A stretch of 8,691 nt of DNA, taken from Chloroflexota bacterium. Lineage in GTDB: Bacteria > Chloroflexota > Limnocylindria > P2-11E. Below, piece after piece: positions 1-6,389 of the stretch; the first letter of the stretch is position 1, and each line of letters begins with the position of its first letter. A program made the translations under genes and the position numbers. The DNA is taken from assembly GCA_025350745.1 (NCBI GenBank), contig JANXXG010000311.1:1-8691 (forward strand), in the 5' to 3' direction. Below the pieces are notes generated by a model. That model worked only from the letters and a program-made list of their open reading frames with translations, was not told the DNA's origin and did not search any database.

Positions 1-142
1 TCTGACCGGTCTTAACGAGCACGACGCTGGCCGCGTCAGACTCGTTGTCTTGATCATCGACGGTTAGATGAAGAAGGAACATCGAGGGGACATTGAAAGG
101 AAGTGAGTGCCATTTGGACTCCGCGTAGATGGTCATTACTAG
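1..142. other. AT-richer upstream region without a secure gene
   Basis: This stretch is about 50% GC, against roughly two-thirds GC in the genes that follow, and I can assign no gene to it. Two edge-open reading frames exist. On + from base 2 to the TAG at 65-67 there are 21 codons, ending ...VRLVVLIIDG, which could be the tail of an upstream gene. On the minus strand a frame from a possible ATG at 82 runs off the left edge and reads ...TVDDQDNESDAASVVLVK..., which could be the start of a divergent gene. They overlap, so at most one is real, and codon GC does not separate them. The low GC fits an intergenic spacer or the boundary of acquired DNA carrying the toxin-antitoxin pair. Confidence 0.4.
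14..46. repeat. Strong imperfect hairpin (inverted repeat)
   Basis: AACGAG (14-19) pairs with CTCGTT (41-46), and inside it GACGC (23-27) pairs with GCGTC (33-37). A symmetric 3x3 internal loop (CAC/AGA) and a 5-base apical loop TGGCC complete the structure. That is 11 base pairs in 33 bases. There is no clean T-run on either side (TTGTCTTG follows on +), so it is at best a weak or bidirectional terminator. Alternatives are a regulatory structure or chance. It does not match the integron attC core-site consensus. Confidence 0.4.
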
Positions 143-171
143 TTACAAGTTAGCAAAGTCTTGTATAGACT
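143..171 (+). promoter_or_regulatory. Candidate leaderless promoter of the hipBA pair
   Basis: A -35-like TTACAA (143-148) is followed after exactly 17 bp by TAGACT (166-171), which fits the TANNNT -10 pattern common in high-GC Gram-positive bacteria. The antitoxin ATG at 179 begins 7 bases after the -10. Transcription would therefore start at or just before the start codon, giving a leaderless mRNA. This agrees with the absence of any Shine-Dalgarno sequence before 179. The prediction is from the sequence only. Confidence 0.5.
144..165. promoter_or_regulatory. Candidate HipB operator: TACAAG-N10-CTTGTA
   Basis: A perfect 6-bp inverted repeat, TACAAG (144-149) and CTTGTA (160-165), is separated by 10 bp and fills the spacer between the proposed -35 and -10 of the antitoxin gene. 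HipB-type antitoxins are dimeric XRE regulators that repress their own operon by binding short palindromes; the E. coli operators have the form TATCC-N8-GGATA. Position and symmetry fit that role. Only one copy is visible in this region. Confidence 0.5.
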
Positions 172-178
172 AAGTTCC

Positions 179-493
179 ATGACACGGCCTGCTCGTCAAC
201 TCTTCCCGGCTACAGAACGCCGCGCCGAAGCGCTCGGGGCGCGCCTTCGCGCTGCCCGCCTGCGGCGGCGCCTCAGCGAGACGGAGCTCGCGGAACGCGC
301 GTTCGTTTCACGGCCCACGCTGCGCAAGCTCGAGCGGGGCGACCTCACGGTGAGCGCAGCAGTGCTCGCGCGCGTCCTTGAGGCATTCTCGCTCGACGGG
401 GACCTTGATCTGATCGCCGCGAACGACGAGCTAGGCAATCGGCTCGCGGATGCGCGAACGCCGCTTCCCCACCGGCGTCGCACGGCGGAATGA
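179..493 (+). CDS. hipB: HipB-like XRE-family antitoxin / transcriptional repressor
   Basis: A small DNA-binding protein of 104 aa from the ATG at 179, predicted to repress its own operon and to neutralise the HipA kinase encoded next to it. A basic N-terminus is followed by a Cro/C1-type helix-turn-helix at about residues 20-75: helix 2 around LSETELAERA, recognition helix around SRPTLRKLERGD, then a closing helix VLARVLEAF. The 'LERGDLTVS...LARVLEAFSL' pattern is typical of XRE regulators paired with hipA genes. The Arg-rich tail (PHRRRTAE) ends in the overlap with hipA. The frame is open back to a TTG at 161, but that start lies inside the candidate operator and before the predicted transcription start, so I prefer 179. 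Its TGA (491-493) overlaps the hipA ATG (490-492), implying translational coupling. Confidence 0.9.
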   Translation: MTRPARQLFPATERRAEALGARLRAARLRRRLSETELAERAFVSRPTLRKLERGDLTVSAAVLARVLEAFSLDGDLDLIAANDELGNRLADARTPLPHRRRTAE

Positions 494-1749
494 TGGCGGG
501 CAAGGGAGACCGCTTGGCGGTCGTGCTCGACGCACCCGAGCTGGGTGTCGCACGCCACGTCGGAACGCTCATCCGGTGGCCGGGAACGAGCGCGCGCCGG
601 CCGGTCTCGTTCGAGTACGCGGAGGGATGGCGCGGAGATCGAGAAGCGTTCGCGCTTGACCCGCGCACGCGTCTTTTCGCCTACGACCAGCCGTTGGGCG
701 TGGATACGTTGCCTCCGGCGCTCCTTGACACGACCCCTGATGCCTGGGGCAAGCTGCTCCTCCAGCGCGAGCATCAGCGGCTGCTCGGCAACTGGGAGAT
801 GCTTGTCGAGATCTCCGACGAGACCAGGATGGGAGCCTTGCGGCTCGGTCCCACGGCTGCGGGCCCGTTCGTCCGCGCCGATGGCGGGGCCGTACCACCG
901 ATCGCGTCTCTCCGCGAGCTCCAGGATCTGGCGAGGGAGCTCGAGGAGAACCCCGACGCAGAGATCAAGGAGCGTCGGCTCCACGACCTGGTCGCCCCCG
1001 GGTCGTCGCTCGGAGGTGGGCGTCCCAAGGCGAACGTGCGCGACGCGGACGGCAGCCTGTGGATCGCAAAATTTCCCTCGCGCGAGGATCGCCGGCTCGA
1101 CCTCGGGGCCTGGGAGTTCGTCTATGCCGACCTTGCCCGCGATGCAGGCATCGACGTGGCCGACCACCGGATCGAGGCCGTGATGGGTCGAGGCCGCGGC
1201 CGAACGTACCTCGTACGCCGGTTCGATAGGAACGCCGATGGCTCACGCCGGCTCTTCGTATCGGGGATGACGTTGACGGACCATCGCGACGGCGAGGCCG
1301 CCTCGTATCCCGATCTAGCGAAGGCGATCGCCGATCACGGGGCAGCTGGAACGGTAAAGGCGGATCTCGCACAGCTGTTCCGTCGTCTGATGTTCAACGT
1401 GGCCGCTGGAAACCGCGATGACCACCTGCGCAACCATGGGTTCCTGCGAACCCGCGAAGGCTGGCGGCTCGCGCCCGCCTTCGACATGAACCCTGCTCGC
1501 GCGGCGCACCGCCACAGCCTGTCGCTCGATGGCCGAAGCGATGACCAGGACGTTCTCACCGCATTTGCGACGCATCGGCTCTACCAGCTGTCCGCACGTG
1601 AGGCGCGAGAGATCCTCGGTGTGGTGGTGCGTGCTGTGTCGCAGTGGAAGGCTGAAGCGAAGGCAGTCGCGATCGGCGCGATCGAATGCGAGGCGGTCGC
1701 GCCGGCGTTCGCACAGCTCAAAGACGCTGCCGTTCTGGCAGCCGCCTAG
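490..1749 (+). CDS. hipA: HipA-family serine/threonine kinase toxin
   Basis: A 419-aa toxin of a type II HipBA module; E. coli HipA is 440 aa. E. coli HipA phosphorylates glutamyl-tRNA synthetase and drives growth arrest and persistence; the target here is unknown. The N-terminal HipA subdomain covers about residues 15-130 (VGTLIRW..., LPPALLDTTPDAWGKLLL). A conserved glycine-rich GSSLGGGRPK at 171-180 corresponds to the region holding the autophosphorylated serine. K194 in LWIAKFP is the predicted ATP-contacting lysine. The catalytic loop GNRDDHLRNHGF at 307-318 supplies D310 and N315, and LAPAFDMNP at 327-335 supplies the metal-binding D332. All key residues are present, so it should be active. 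The start is the ATG at 490, overlapping the hipB stop as ATGA; a second ATG follows at 493. The preceding GGCGG is only a weak ribosome site. The stop lies 19 bp from the convergent kelch gene, with no clear terminator between them. Confidence 0.93.
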   Translation: MMAGKGDRLAVVLDAPELGVARHVGTLIRWPGTSARRPVSFEYAEGWRGDREAFALDPRTRLFAYDQPLGVDTLPPALLDTTPDAWGKLLLQREHQRLLGNWEMLVEISDETRMGALRLGPTAAGPFVRADGGAVPPIASLRELQDLARELEENPDAEIKERRLHDLVAPGSSLGGGRPKANVRDADGSLWIAKFPSREDRRLDLGAWEFVYADLARDAGIDVADHRIEAVMGRGRGRTYLVRRFDRNADGSRRLFVSGMTLTDHRDGEAASYPDLAKAIADHGAAGTVKADLAQLFRRLMFNVAAGNRDDHLRNHGFLRTREGWRLAPAFDMNPARAAHRHSLSLDGRSDDQDVLTAFATHRLYQLSAREAREILGVVVRAVSQWKAEAKAVAIGAIECEAVAPAFAQLKDAAVLAAA

Positions 1750-1768
1750 GTCGTACAGCCGGCGAGGA

Positions 1769-2908
1769 TCAGGGCAGGACGAGACGCTCGATCGCCTGGC
1801 GGGCCGCGAGGCCGTCCCCGATTCCCCCGACGAGGTACAGGCTGTCGCCGGAGGCCACGAGGTCACCGAGCGCTCGGGTGAGCGCCGGACTGGCGAAGAC
1901 GGACCAGGTGTTGGTCAGCGGACTCCAGATCTCGGCGTCGGCCACCGGGACCCAGTTCGTGCGGTCGGGGAGCTCGAGCGATCCGCCGGTGATGAGCACC
2001 CGGCCGTCGGGGAGCACGGCAGCCTGCTGGACCAGCCGCGGCCGCACCAGCGCGCCGGCGTAGGTGAACACGCCGCGGGCGACGTCGAAGCGCTCGGCGG
2101 TGTTCGAGGCGCCGGACTGCCCGCCGATGAACAGGACGTCGCCGCGCGGCAGCGTGACGATCGCGTGCTGCACCCGCGCGACCGAGAGGTCCGGTCCAGG
2201 CACCCACCGATCCAGCGCCGGCTCGTAGATGACCGAGGTCGCGAGCGGGATGCCGAGCTGCGACAGGCCGCCCGCGACGAGCACGCGACCGTCGGGGAGC
2301 GCGGCGATGGAGAACCGGATCCGCGGATGCGGCAGCGATGCCGCCATGCGCCAGCTGTCGGTGCGCGGGTCGTAGATCTCGCTCGACGCGAGCGGGCGGG
2401 TGTTGAAGTTGCCGCCGGTGACGAGCACGAGCCCACCGGGGAGCGCTGCCGCGCCGTGATCGCTGCGGGCCTGAATGAGCGGCGCGGCCCGCACCCAGTC
2501 ATGTTGATAGGGGAGGTAGACATCGACCCGGTCGGTCGAATGGAATCCGCCGCCGTACCACTCGACGCCGCCGGCGACGACGAGGCGATCGGACCAGCCG
2601 AGCGTCATGGTGTGATGGAGCCGGCCCGGAAGGCGCTGCGCGAGCGTGCGTGCGTCGCCGGTGACGGGATCGATGAGCTCGGTGATGGTGCTCACGACCG
2701 ACGGGTCCTGCTCGTCGAGGCCGCCGAACACAAAGATCTCGCCGGTCGGCAACGCGAGCGCGCTCGCGTACGCCCGCGGCTGCGCGAGGTCGCCGGCGAC
2801 GACCCAGGACGCGATGCCGCGGGCCGGCGCGCGCAGCGTCGGACCGACGACCGCGGCGACGATGCAGAGGAACAGGGTGAGCTGACCCAGGCCGGCGCGC
2901 GCGCTCAT
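1769..2908 (-). CDS. Secreted or membrane-anchored kelch-type beta-propeller protein
   Basis: Predicted 379-aa protein starting with MSARAGLGQL. Residues 8-23 (GQLTLFLCIVAAVVGP) form a signal peptide or membrane anchor; I see no lipobox. The rest is a kelch-type propeller. Seven double-glycine strands occur at about residues 62, 113, 165, 213, 262, 308 and 361 (FVFGG, VVAGG, VLVTGG, VLVAGG, LFIGG, VLITGG, LVGG). They are spaced about 50 residues apart and followed by Y/F and W positions such as EIYDPRTDSW and EIWSPLTNTW. Such propellers bind proteins or sugars, and in some families (galactose oxidase) carry catalysis, but I see no evidence for an enzyme. The ATG (2908-2906) overlaps the amidase TGA as ATGA and has no Shine-Dalgarno sequence, so expression probably depends on coupled translation. 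The frame stays open upstream to 3703, but that extension is an out-of-frame shadow of the amidase gene and lacks a signal peptide. Confidence 0.85.
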   Translation of the reverse strand: MSARAGLGQLTLFLCIVAAVVGPTLRAPARGIASWVVAGDLAQPRAYASALALPTGEIFVFGGLDEQDPSVVSTITELIDPVTGDARTLAQRLPGRLHHTMTLGWSDRLVVAGGVEWYGGGFHSTDRVDVYLPYQHDWVRAAPLIQARSDHGAAALPGGLVLVTGGNFNTRPLASSEIYDPRTDSWRMAASLPHPRIRFSIAALPDGRVLVAGGLSQLGIPLATSVIYEPALDRWVPGPDLSVARVQHAIVTLPRGDVLFIGGQSGASNTAERFDVARGVFTYAGALVRPRLVQQAAVLPDGRVLITGGSLELPDRTNWVPVADAEIWSPLTNTWSVFASPALTRALGDLVASGDSLYLVGGIGDGLAARQAIERLVLP

Positions 2909-5900
2909 TGGGCGGTGAGCGTGACCGCCGCCATCGGTACCGCTTGGCCGGAGAACCAGGTCACGCCCTCCTGGACGAGATCGAATTGCACGCTGTACGC
3001 GCCCGGCTGCGACGGCACGGTGACCTGCGCGTTCACGGTGACGGTCTGGCCAGGCGCGACCGGCGCGCTGAGCTGCGTGCGCGTGCCGTTCCACACGACC
3101 ACCACGCCTGCGGCCGTGCTCACGTGATAGGCGAACGCGACCTTCAGCGCCGGGTCCCAGGTGAGCGTGCCGGTATTGCGAACGGTGACCGGGATCGTGA
3201 CCGTGCTGCCGCCGGGCGACGCGAGCGCCGGCAGCTGCGGCGTGTACAGCGCGCCGTAGGCCGGCACGCTGACGATCACCGGCGTGAAGGGCATCTGCAC
3301 CCCCTGCCCCGAGAACCACGCGATGCCTTCCTTCACCACATCCCACTTGAGGGTGTATGTGCCAGGGGAGGCAGGACCGGTGACCTTCGCCGTCAGGTCG
3401 ATCAGCTGGCCCGCGCGGATGCCGGCGAGCGGCGTACGCAGGCCGTCCCACACGACCGCAGTGCCCGATGAGTCGATCCAGTGATAGCTCAGGTTCACGG
3501 TCGCATCCCAGTCGCTCGCCGAGATGTTCTGGATGCGCAGCGGGACGCTCGTCGTCATCACGGTCGGCATCGTGGCCGGCACCTGCGGGAGCATCGATGA
3601 GCCGTAGGTGAACGGCACGATCGGAGCGACGGCCACGGGCTGATTGAACGTGGGCACACCCTTGCCGCTGAACCAGGAGATGCCCTCCTGCACGAGGTCC
3701 CACTTGAGGGTGTAGCTACCGGGCGTGGTCGGCACCTGGACCGTCGCCTGGAGGGTCTGCGCGGCACCGGGCGCGACGTCGGACCCGAGGTTCGAGCGCA
3801 CGCCGTCCCACACCGCGGCGTTTCCGGCGGCGTCGATCCAGTGATAGCCGAGGTGCACCGGGTTCGATCCGGCGACGGGCCACGGGAAGTTGCCGGTGTT
3901 CGTGAGCGTGATCGGCACGGTCTGGGTCGAGCCCGACGCGGCGAGCGTGGCGATCTGCGGCTGGTACATCGCCCCGAACGTCTTCACGCAGCACACCACG
4001 ACCGGGGTGCTGCCCATCTGCACGCCCATCGCGCTGAACCAGCTGATGCCCTCCTGGACGAGATCGAATCGCAGGCTGTATGCGCCGGCGTCCGGCGGGG
4101 CGGGCACCCTGGCCTGCACGGTGACGCTCTGCCCCGGACCGAGATCGGCCGGCAGCTTCGTGCGCGCACCGTCCCACACGACGGTCTTGCCGGTCGCGTC
4201 GTACCAGTGGAAACCCAGATCGACTGGATTCGAGGTGAGCGTCGGGAAGATGCTCTGGCCGATGTTCGTCAGCGTGACCGGCACGGTCGCGATCCCACCG
4301 AGGCCGAGCTGCGGGAGCGCCGGGATCTGGTACGCGGCACGGAAGTCGAGCCCGATGCCCACCGGGGTCGGGTCGGCCGGGATGCCCCGGTCCTTGAACC
4401 AGAACTCGTTCTGCTTGTAGAGATCGAGCTCCAGCACGTAGTTGTTCGGCGTGCTCGGCGCGGTGACCGGGATGTTGAGCGAGATGGTCTGGCCGGTCTG
4501 GACGTCGGCGGGCAGGTTGACGAAGTTCTTCCCCACCGTGACCGCGCCGGTGCCGTCATCGATCCAGCGGTACCCAAGGACCACGGGGTTCACGCCGGTC
4601 GCGGGCCAGACCCGGCCACCGTCATTCGTCACGGTCACATTCGTGAGCAGCGTCTGTCCGGCGAAGAACGTCTTCGGGACCGTGTCCTTCACCCAGTCGG
4701 CGCTCCAATCGGCGGAGCGGAACCAGATGTCGCGGGACGGCTGGTTGTAGAGGGTGTTCCACCAGATGCCGTTCGACAGCAGATCGAACTTCACCATGTA
4801 GCTGCCGATCGGCGGCACGACGAAGGCAATGGGAATGGACGTCGATTGTCCGGGGGCGATCGACGTCGGGATGGTCGCGAGCTGACCTTGCGACCGTTGG
4901 GCGCTCGCCACGTAGACCCGGTAGGAGATCTGCGTGCCGGCGGGGATCGGGCTCGTGCCCTTGTTCGTGATCGAGGTCATCACCGGCAGCGTCGCGCCGG
5001 CGAGACCGGCCTTCGGCAGCGCGGGATCGATCATCGCGAGATTCGAGAAGCCGTTCTGCACCGCGGCCTGGGCCAGCGTGCGGATGTTCGGGAGCTGCGC
5101 GTAGAGCGCGCCACCAGGGCACTCGGTCTGCCCGCCGCTGGCGCCGACGATGTAGTTCGCGTCGCGGTGGCCCTGGACGTTCGGCGGGTTCGACGTGACA
5201 TCGACCCACGTGCCGTCGGTGCGCTGCTCCTTGTGGGTGAAGGTGTCGTTTCCGTACGGCTGGATCCCGAACTGGCTGAGCTTGAGGGCGACAATGTTCG
5301 CGACCGCGCCGATGAGCGCCGGGGTCGGCGTCGTCGAGGTGTACATGCCGATCGCCGCGACCCCGAACGAGCCGTCGTTCCACCCGTACGCGTGCCCGGC
5401 GATGACATGGTCCCCGCCCGTGCGACCGGTCCAGATGTTGCCGAACTTGTCGACGAGGTAGTTGTAGCCAATGTCGCCCCAGCCTCGGGTGACGGCGTGG
5501 TAGTAGTAGATCGCGCGGATCGTCGCGGCGACGTTCGTGCCGCCGTCATCGCCCGCGGTGTGATGCACGATCACCTTCTGCACGCGCTTGTACTGGGGCG
5601 TCCAGTTGAAGAGCGACTCGTCGGCGCCCCAGTCCGATCGCGCGAGGATCTTCGACGCGCCGGCCGGCGCCGCGAGGGCGTAGCTCGACCCGAAGCCCCG
5701 CGCGGCGCCGAGAAGGTCGTTCAACAGGCGCGCGAGCGGACCCTGTGCGAGATCGCTGACATCGATGAACGTGACGCCGACGCGGACGAGATCGGCCGGG
5801 TCACCGCCAGGGAGCCAGACGCGGTACTGCGCGAAGCGCGCATCGGGGACCGTGGTCAGTGGCGGGCCGTACTGCTCGCCCGTCGCCGGGTCGGCGAGGT

Positions 5901-6288
5901 CGGCATCGTGTTCGACGGCCGCCCACGCACTCCAGGTGACGCCGTCCGCCGATGTGCGGAGCTCGAAGGCGAGTCCGTCATCGGCACCGGGGATCGCGAG
6001 CCAGTGGATCGCGACGCGGTCGAAGAGCTGCGCGGCCGCGATCGGGTCAGAGGTGTAGAGGAGCGCGCCGGTGCTGCCGGCGTCGGCGGTCTGGATCGAG
6101 GCAGCGCCACCGGCGGACAGGGAGCCGCCGCTCTGGGTGGGGAGGCGAAGGGTGACCTCCTGGCCGGTGATGTGGCCGGAGCCGCGAGACAGGGGGGCGG
6201 CGGACGCCGTGGCGTGCGGGAAGGCGGCGAACAGGAAGAGCGCGGTCAGTCCCGCGAGGCGCAGCCGTCGAAACACTGGCGAAGTCAC
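2905..6288 (-). CDS. Secreted PGRP-type N-acetylmuramoyl-L-alanine amidase with six C-terminal FW/Ig-like repeats
   Basis: 1127-aa exoenzyme predicted to cut the amide bond between MurNAc and L-Ala, stripping stem peptides from peptidoglycan. Residues 1-30 are a Sec signal peptide (basic MTSPVFRRLR, hydrophobic core, ATASA cleavage site). Residues about 75-178 form a beta-rich module (FELRTSADGVTWSAW) often found before such amidases. The PGRP/amidase_2 domain spans about 214-415: ARSDWGADES, VIVHHTAG with zinc ligand H242, GDIGYNYLVD with Y275, VQGHRD with H374, and TECPG with C390. Residues 418-1127 are six tandem beta-sandwich repeats. The GTG at 6288 is preceded by GAGGA (6300-6296) at 7-nt spacing, supporting this start. 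Its TGA overlaps the downstream kelch ATG. A hairpin abuts the ribosome site. An adjacent Cys pair, C766-C767, sits between repeats 3 and 4. The enzyme class is secure; the substrate wall is inferred. Confidence 0.92.
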   Translation of the reverse strand: MTSPVFRRLRLAGLTALFLFAAFPHATASAAPLSRGSGHITGQEVTLRLPTQSGGSLSAGGAASIQTADAGSTGALLYTSDPIAAAQLFDRVAIHWLAIPGADDGLAFELRTSADGVTWSAWAAVEHDADLADPATGEQYGPPLTTVPDARFAQYRVWLPGGDPADLVRVGVTFIDVSDLAQGPLARLLNDLLGAARGFGSSYALAAPAGASKILARSDWGADESLFNWTPQYKRVQKVIVHHTAGDDGGTNVAATIRAIYYYHAVTRGWGDIGYNYLVDKFGNIWTGRTGGDHVIAGHAYGWNDGSFGVAAIGMYTSTTPTPALIGAVANIVALKLSQFGIQPYGNDTFTHKEQRTDGTWVDVTSNPPNVQGHRDANYIVGASGGQTECPGGALYAQLPNIRTLAQAAVQNGFSNLAMIDPALPKAGLAGATLPVMTSITNKGTSPIPAGTQISYRVYVASAQRSQGQLATIPTSIAPGQSTSIPIAFVVPPIGSYMVKFDLLSNGIWWNTLYNQPSRDIWFRSADWSADWVKDTVPKTFFAGQTLLTNVTVTNDGGRVWPATGVNPVVLGYRWIDDGTGAVTVGKNFVNLPADVQTGQTISLNIPVTAPSTPNNYVLELDLYKQNEFWFKDRGIPADPTPVGIGLDFRAAYQIPALPQLGLGGIATVPVTLTNIGQSIFPTLTSNPVDLGFHWYDATGKTVVWDGARTKLPADLGPGQSVTVQARVPAPPDAGAYSLRFDLVQEGISWFSAMGVQMGSTPVVVCCVKTFGAMYQPQIATLAASGSTQTVPITLTNTGNFPWPVAGSNPVHLGYHWIDAAGNAAVWDGVRSNLGSDVAPGAAQTLQATVQVPTTPGSYTLKWDLVQEGISWFSGKGVPTFNQPVAVAPIVPFTYGSSMLPQVPATMPTVMTTSVPLRIQNISASDWDATVNLSYHWIDSSGTAVVWDGLRTPLAGIRAGQLIDLTAKVTGPASPGTYTLKWDVVKEGIAWFSGQGVQMPFTPVIVSVPAYGALYTPQLPALASPGGSTVTIPVTVRNTGTLTWDPALKVAFAYHVSTAAGVVVVWNGTRTQLSAPVAPGQTVTVNAQVTVPSQPGAYSVQFDLVQEGVTWFSGQAVPMAAVTLTAQ
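2908..5037 (-). repeat. Six tandem FW/NBR1-Ig-like domain repeats in the amidase
   Basis: Amidase residues 418-1127 divide into repeats at about 418-525, 526-645, 646-767, 768-888, 889-1006 and 1007-1127. The typical unit reads: N-T-G...W or P, NPVxLGYHW, then xVWDGxRxxL, a PGQ or PGA turn, PGxYTLxWDLVxEG, and xWFSxxGV. Repeats 1 and 2 are divergent: the first lacks the WDG and EGxxWFS motifs and the second has DLYKQNEFWF instead. Repeats 3-6 are close copies, also at DNA level: 22 bases are identical at 2965-2986 and 4048-4069. The tryptophan-rich sandwich resembles the 'four-tryptophan' Ig-like domain of NBR1, found in many bacterial secreted proteins. A binding or spacer role at the cell wall is inferred; domain boundaries are approximate. 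Confidence 0.8.
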
Positions 6289-6295
6289 CCCTTCT

Positions 6296-6300
6296 TCCTC
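6296..6300 (-). promoter_or_regulatory. Ribosome binding site GAGGA of the amidase gene
   Basis: On the minus strand GAGGA lies 7 nt before the GTG at 6288 and decides this start. The base immediately upstream (6301) closes the 3' arm of an 8-bp inverted repeat, so the site directly abuts a possible mRNA stem. Confidence 0.6.
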
Positions 6301-6347
6301 GCCACCGTCCCCACGCGCGCTTGGACATTCTGGACCAGAACGGTGGC
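6301..6347 (-). promoter_or_regulatory. Nested inverted repeats in the amidase leader
   Basis: GCCACCGT (6301-6308) and ACGGTGGC (6340-6347) are perfect 8-bp inverted repeats. Between them lies a perfect palindrome, TTCTGG-A-CCAGAA (6328-6340), which shares base 6340. In the minus-strand transcript the 8-bp stem would end right at the GAGGA ribosome site, while the inner palindrome could form its own hairpin. It could act as a leader structure affecting translation or mRNA stability, or the palindrome could be a protein-binding operator. I find no convincing -35/-10 pair in the gap, so the promoter is unassigned. A further 8-bp palindrome, CGTATACG, is at 6350-6357. Confidence 0.45.
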
Positions 6348-6358
6348 CGCGTATACGG

Positions 6359-6384
6359 AAAACGTCGGGGGCGGGCCCCCGTTA
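6359..6384 (-). terminator. Candidate intrinsic terminator after the SpoIID-like gene
   Basis: On the minus strand, 8 nt after the TAG stop, CGGGGG (6381-6376) pairs with CCCCCG (6371-6366) around a CCCG loop, followed by ACG and TTTT (6362-6359). The stem is strong, but the T-run is short and offset by three bases, so termination may be partial and allow read-through into the amidase gene. Confidence 0.4.
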
Positions 6385-6389
6385 CCGGG

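Noticed and set aside
14..46. Integron attC site
   Set aside because: The flanks do not match the RYYYAAC / GTTRRRY core sites, and no cassette or integrase is nearby.
68..153. Small peptides such as a 12-codon frame from the ATG at 68 or a 16-codon frame from the GTG at 103
   Set aside because: They are too short, have poorly spaced ribosome sites, and show no supporting composition.
161..178. TTG at 161 as the hipB start
   Set aside because: It lies within the inverted repeat and upstream of the likely transcription start, lacks a ribosome site, and adds only six residues before the ATG at 179.
196..1167. Open frame of 323 codons on the minus strand opposite hipBA
   Set aside because: Antisense to a complete toxin-antitoxin pair; composition typical of a reverse frame and no motif.
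1529..3127. Open frame of 532 codons on the + strand across the hipA end and the kelch gene
   Set aside because: Shadow of two well-supported genes; Arg-rich composition and no recognisable domain.
2909..3703. Upstream extension of the kelch frame to a start at 3703
   Set aside because: It overlaps the amidase C-terminal repeats in another frame, has Arg/His-rich shadow composition, and would bury the hydrophobic N-terminal segment that begins at the ATG at 2908.
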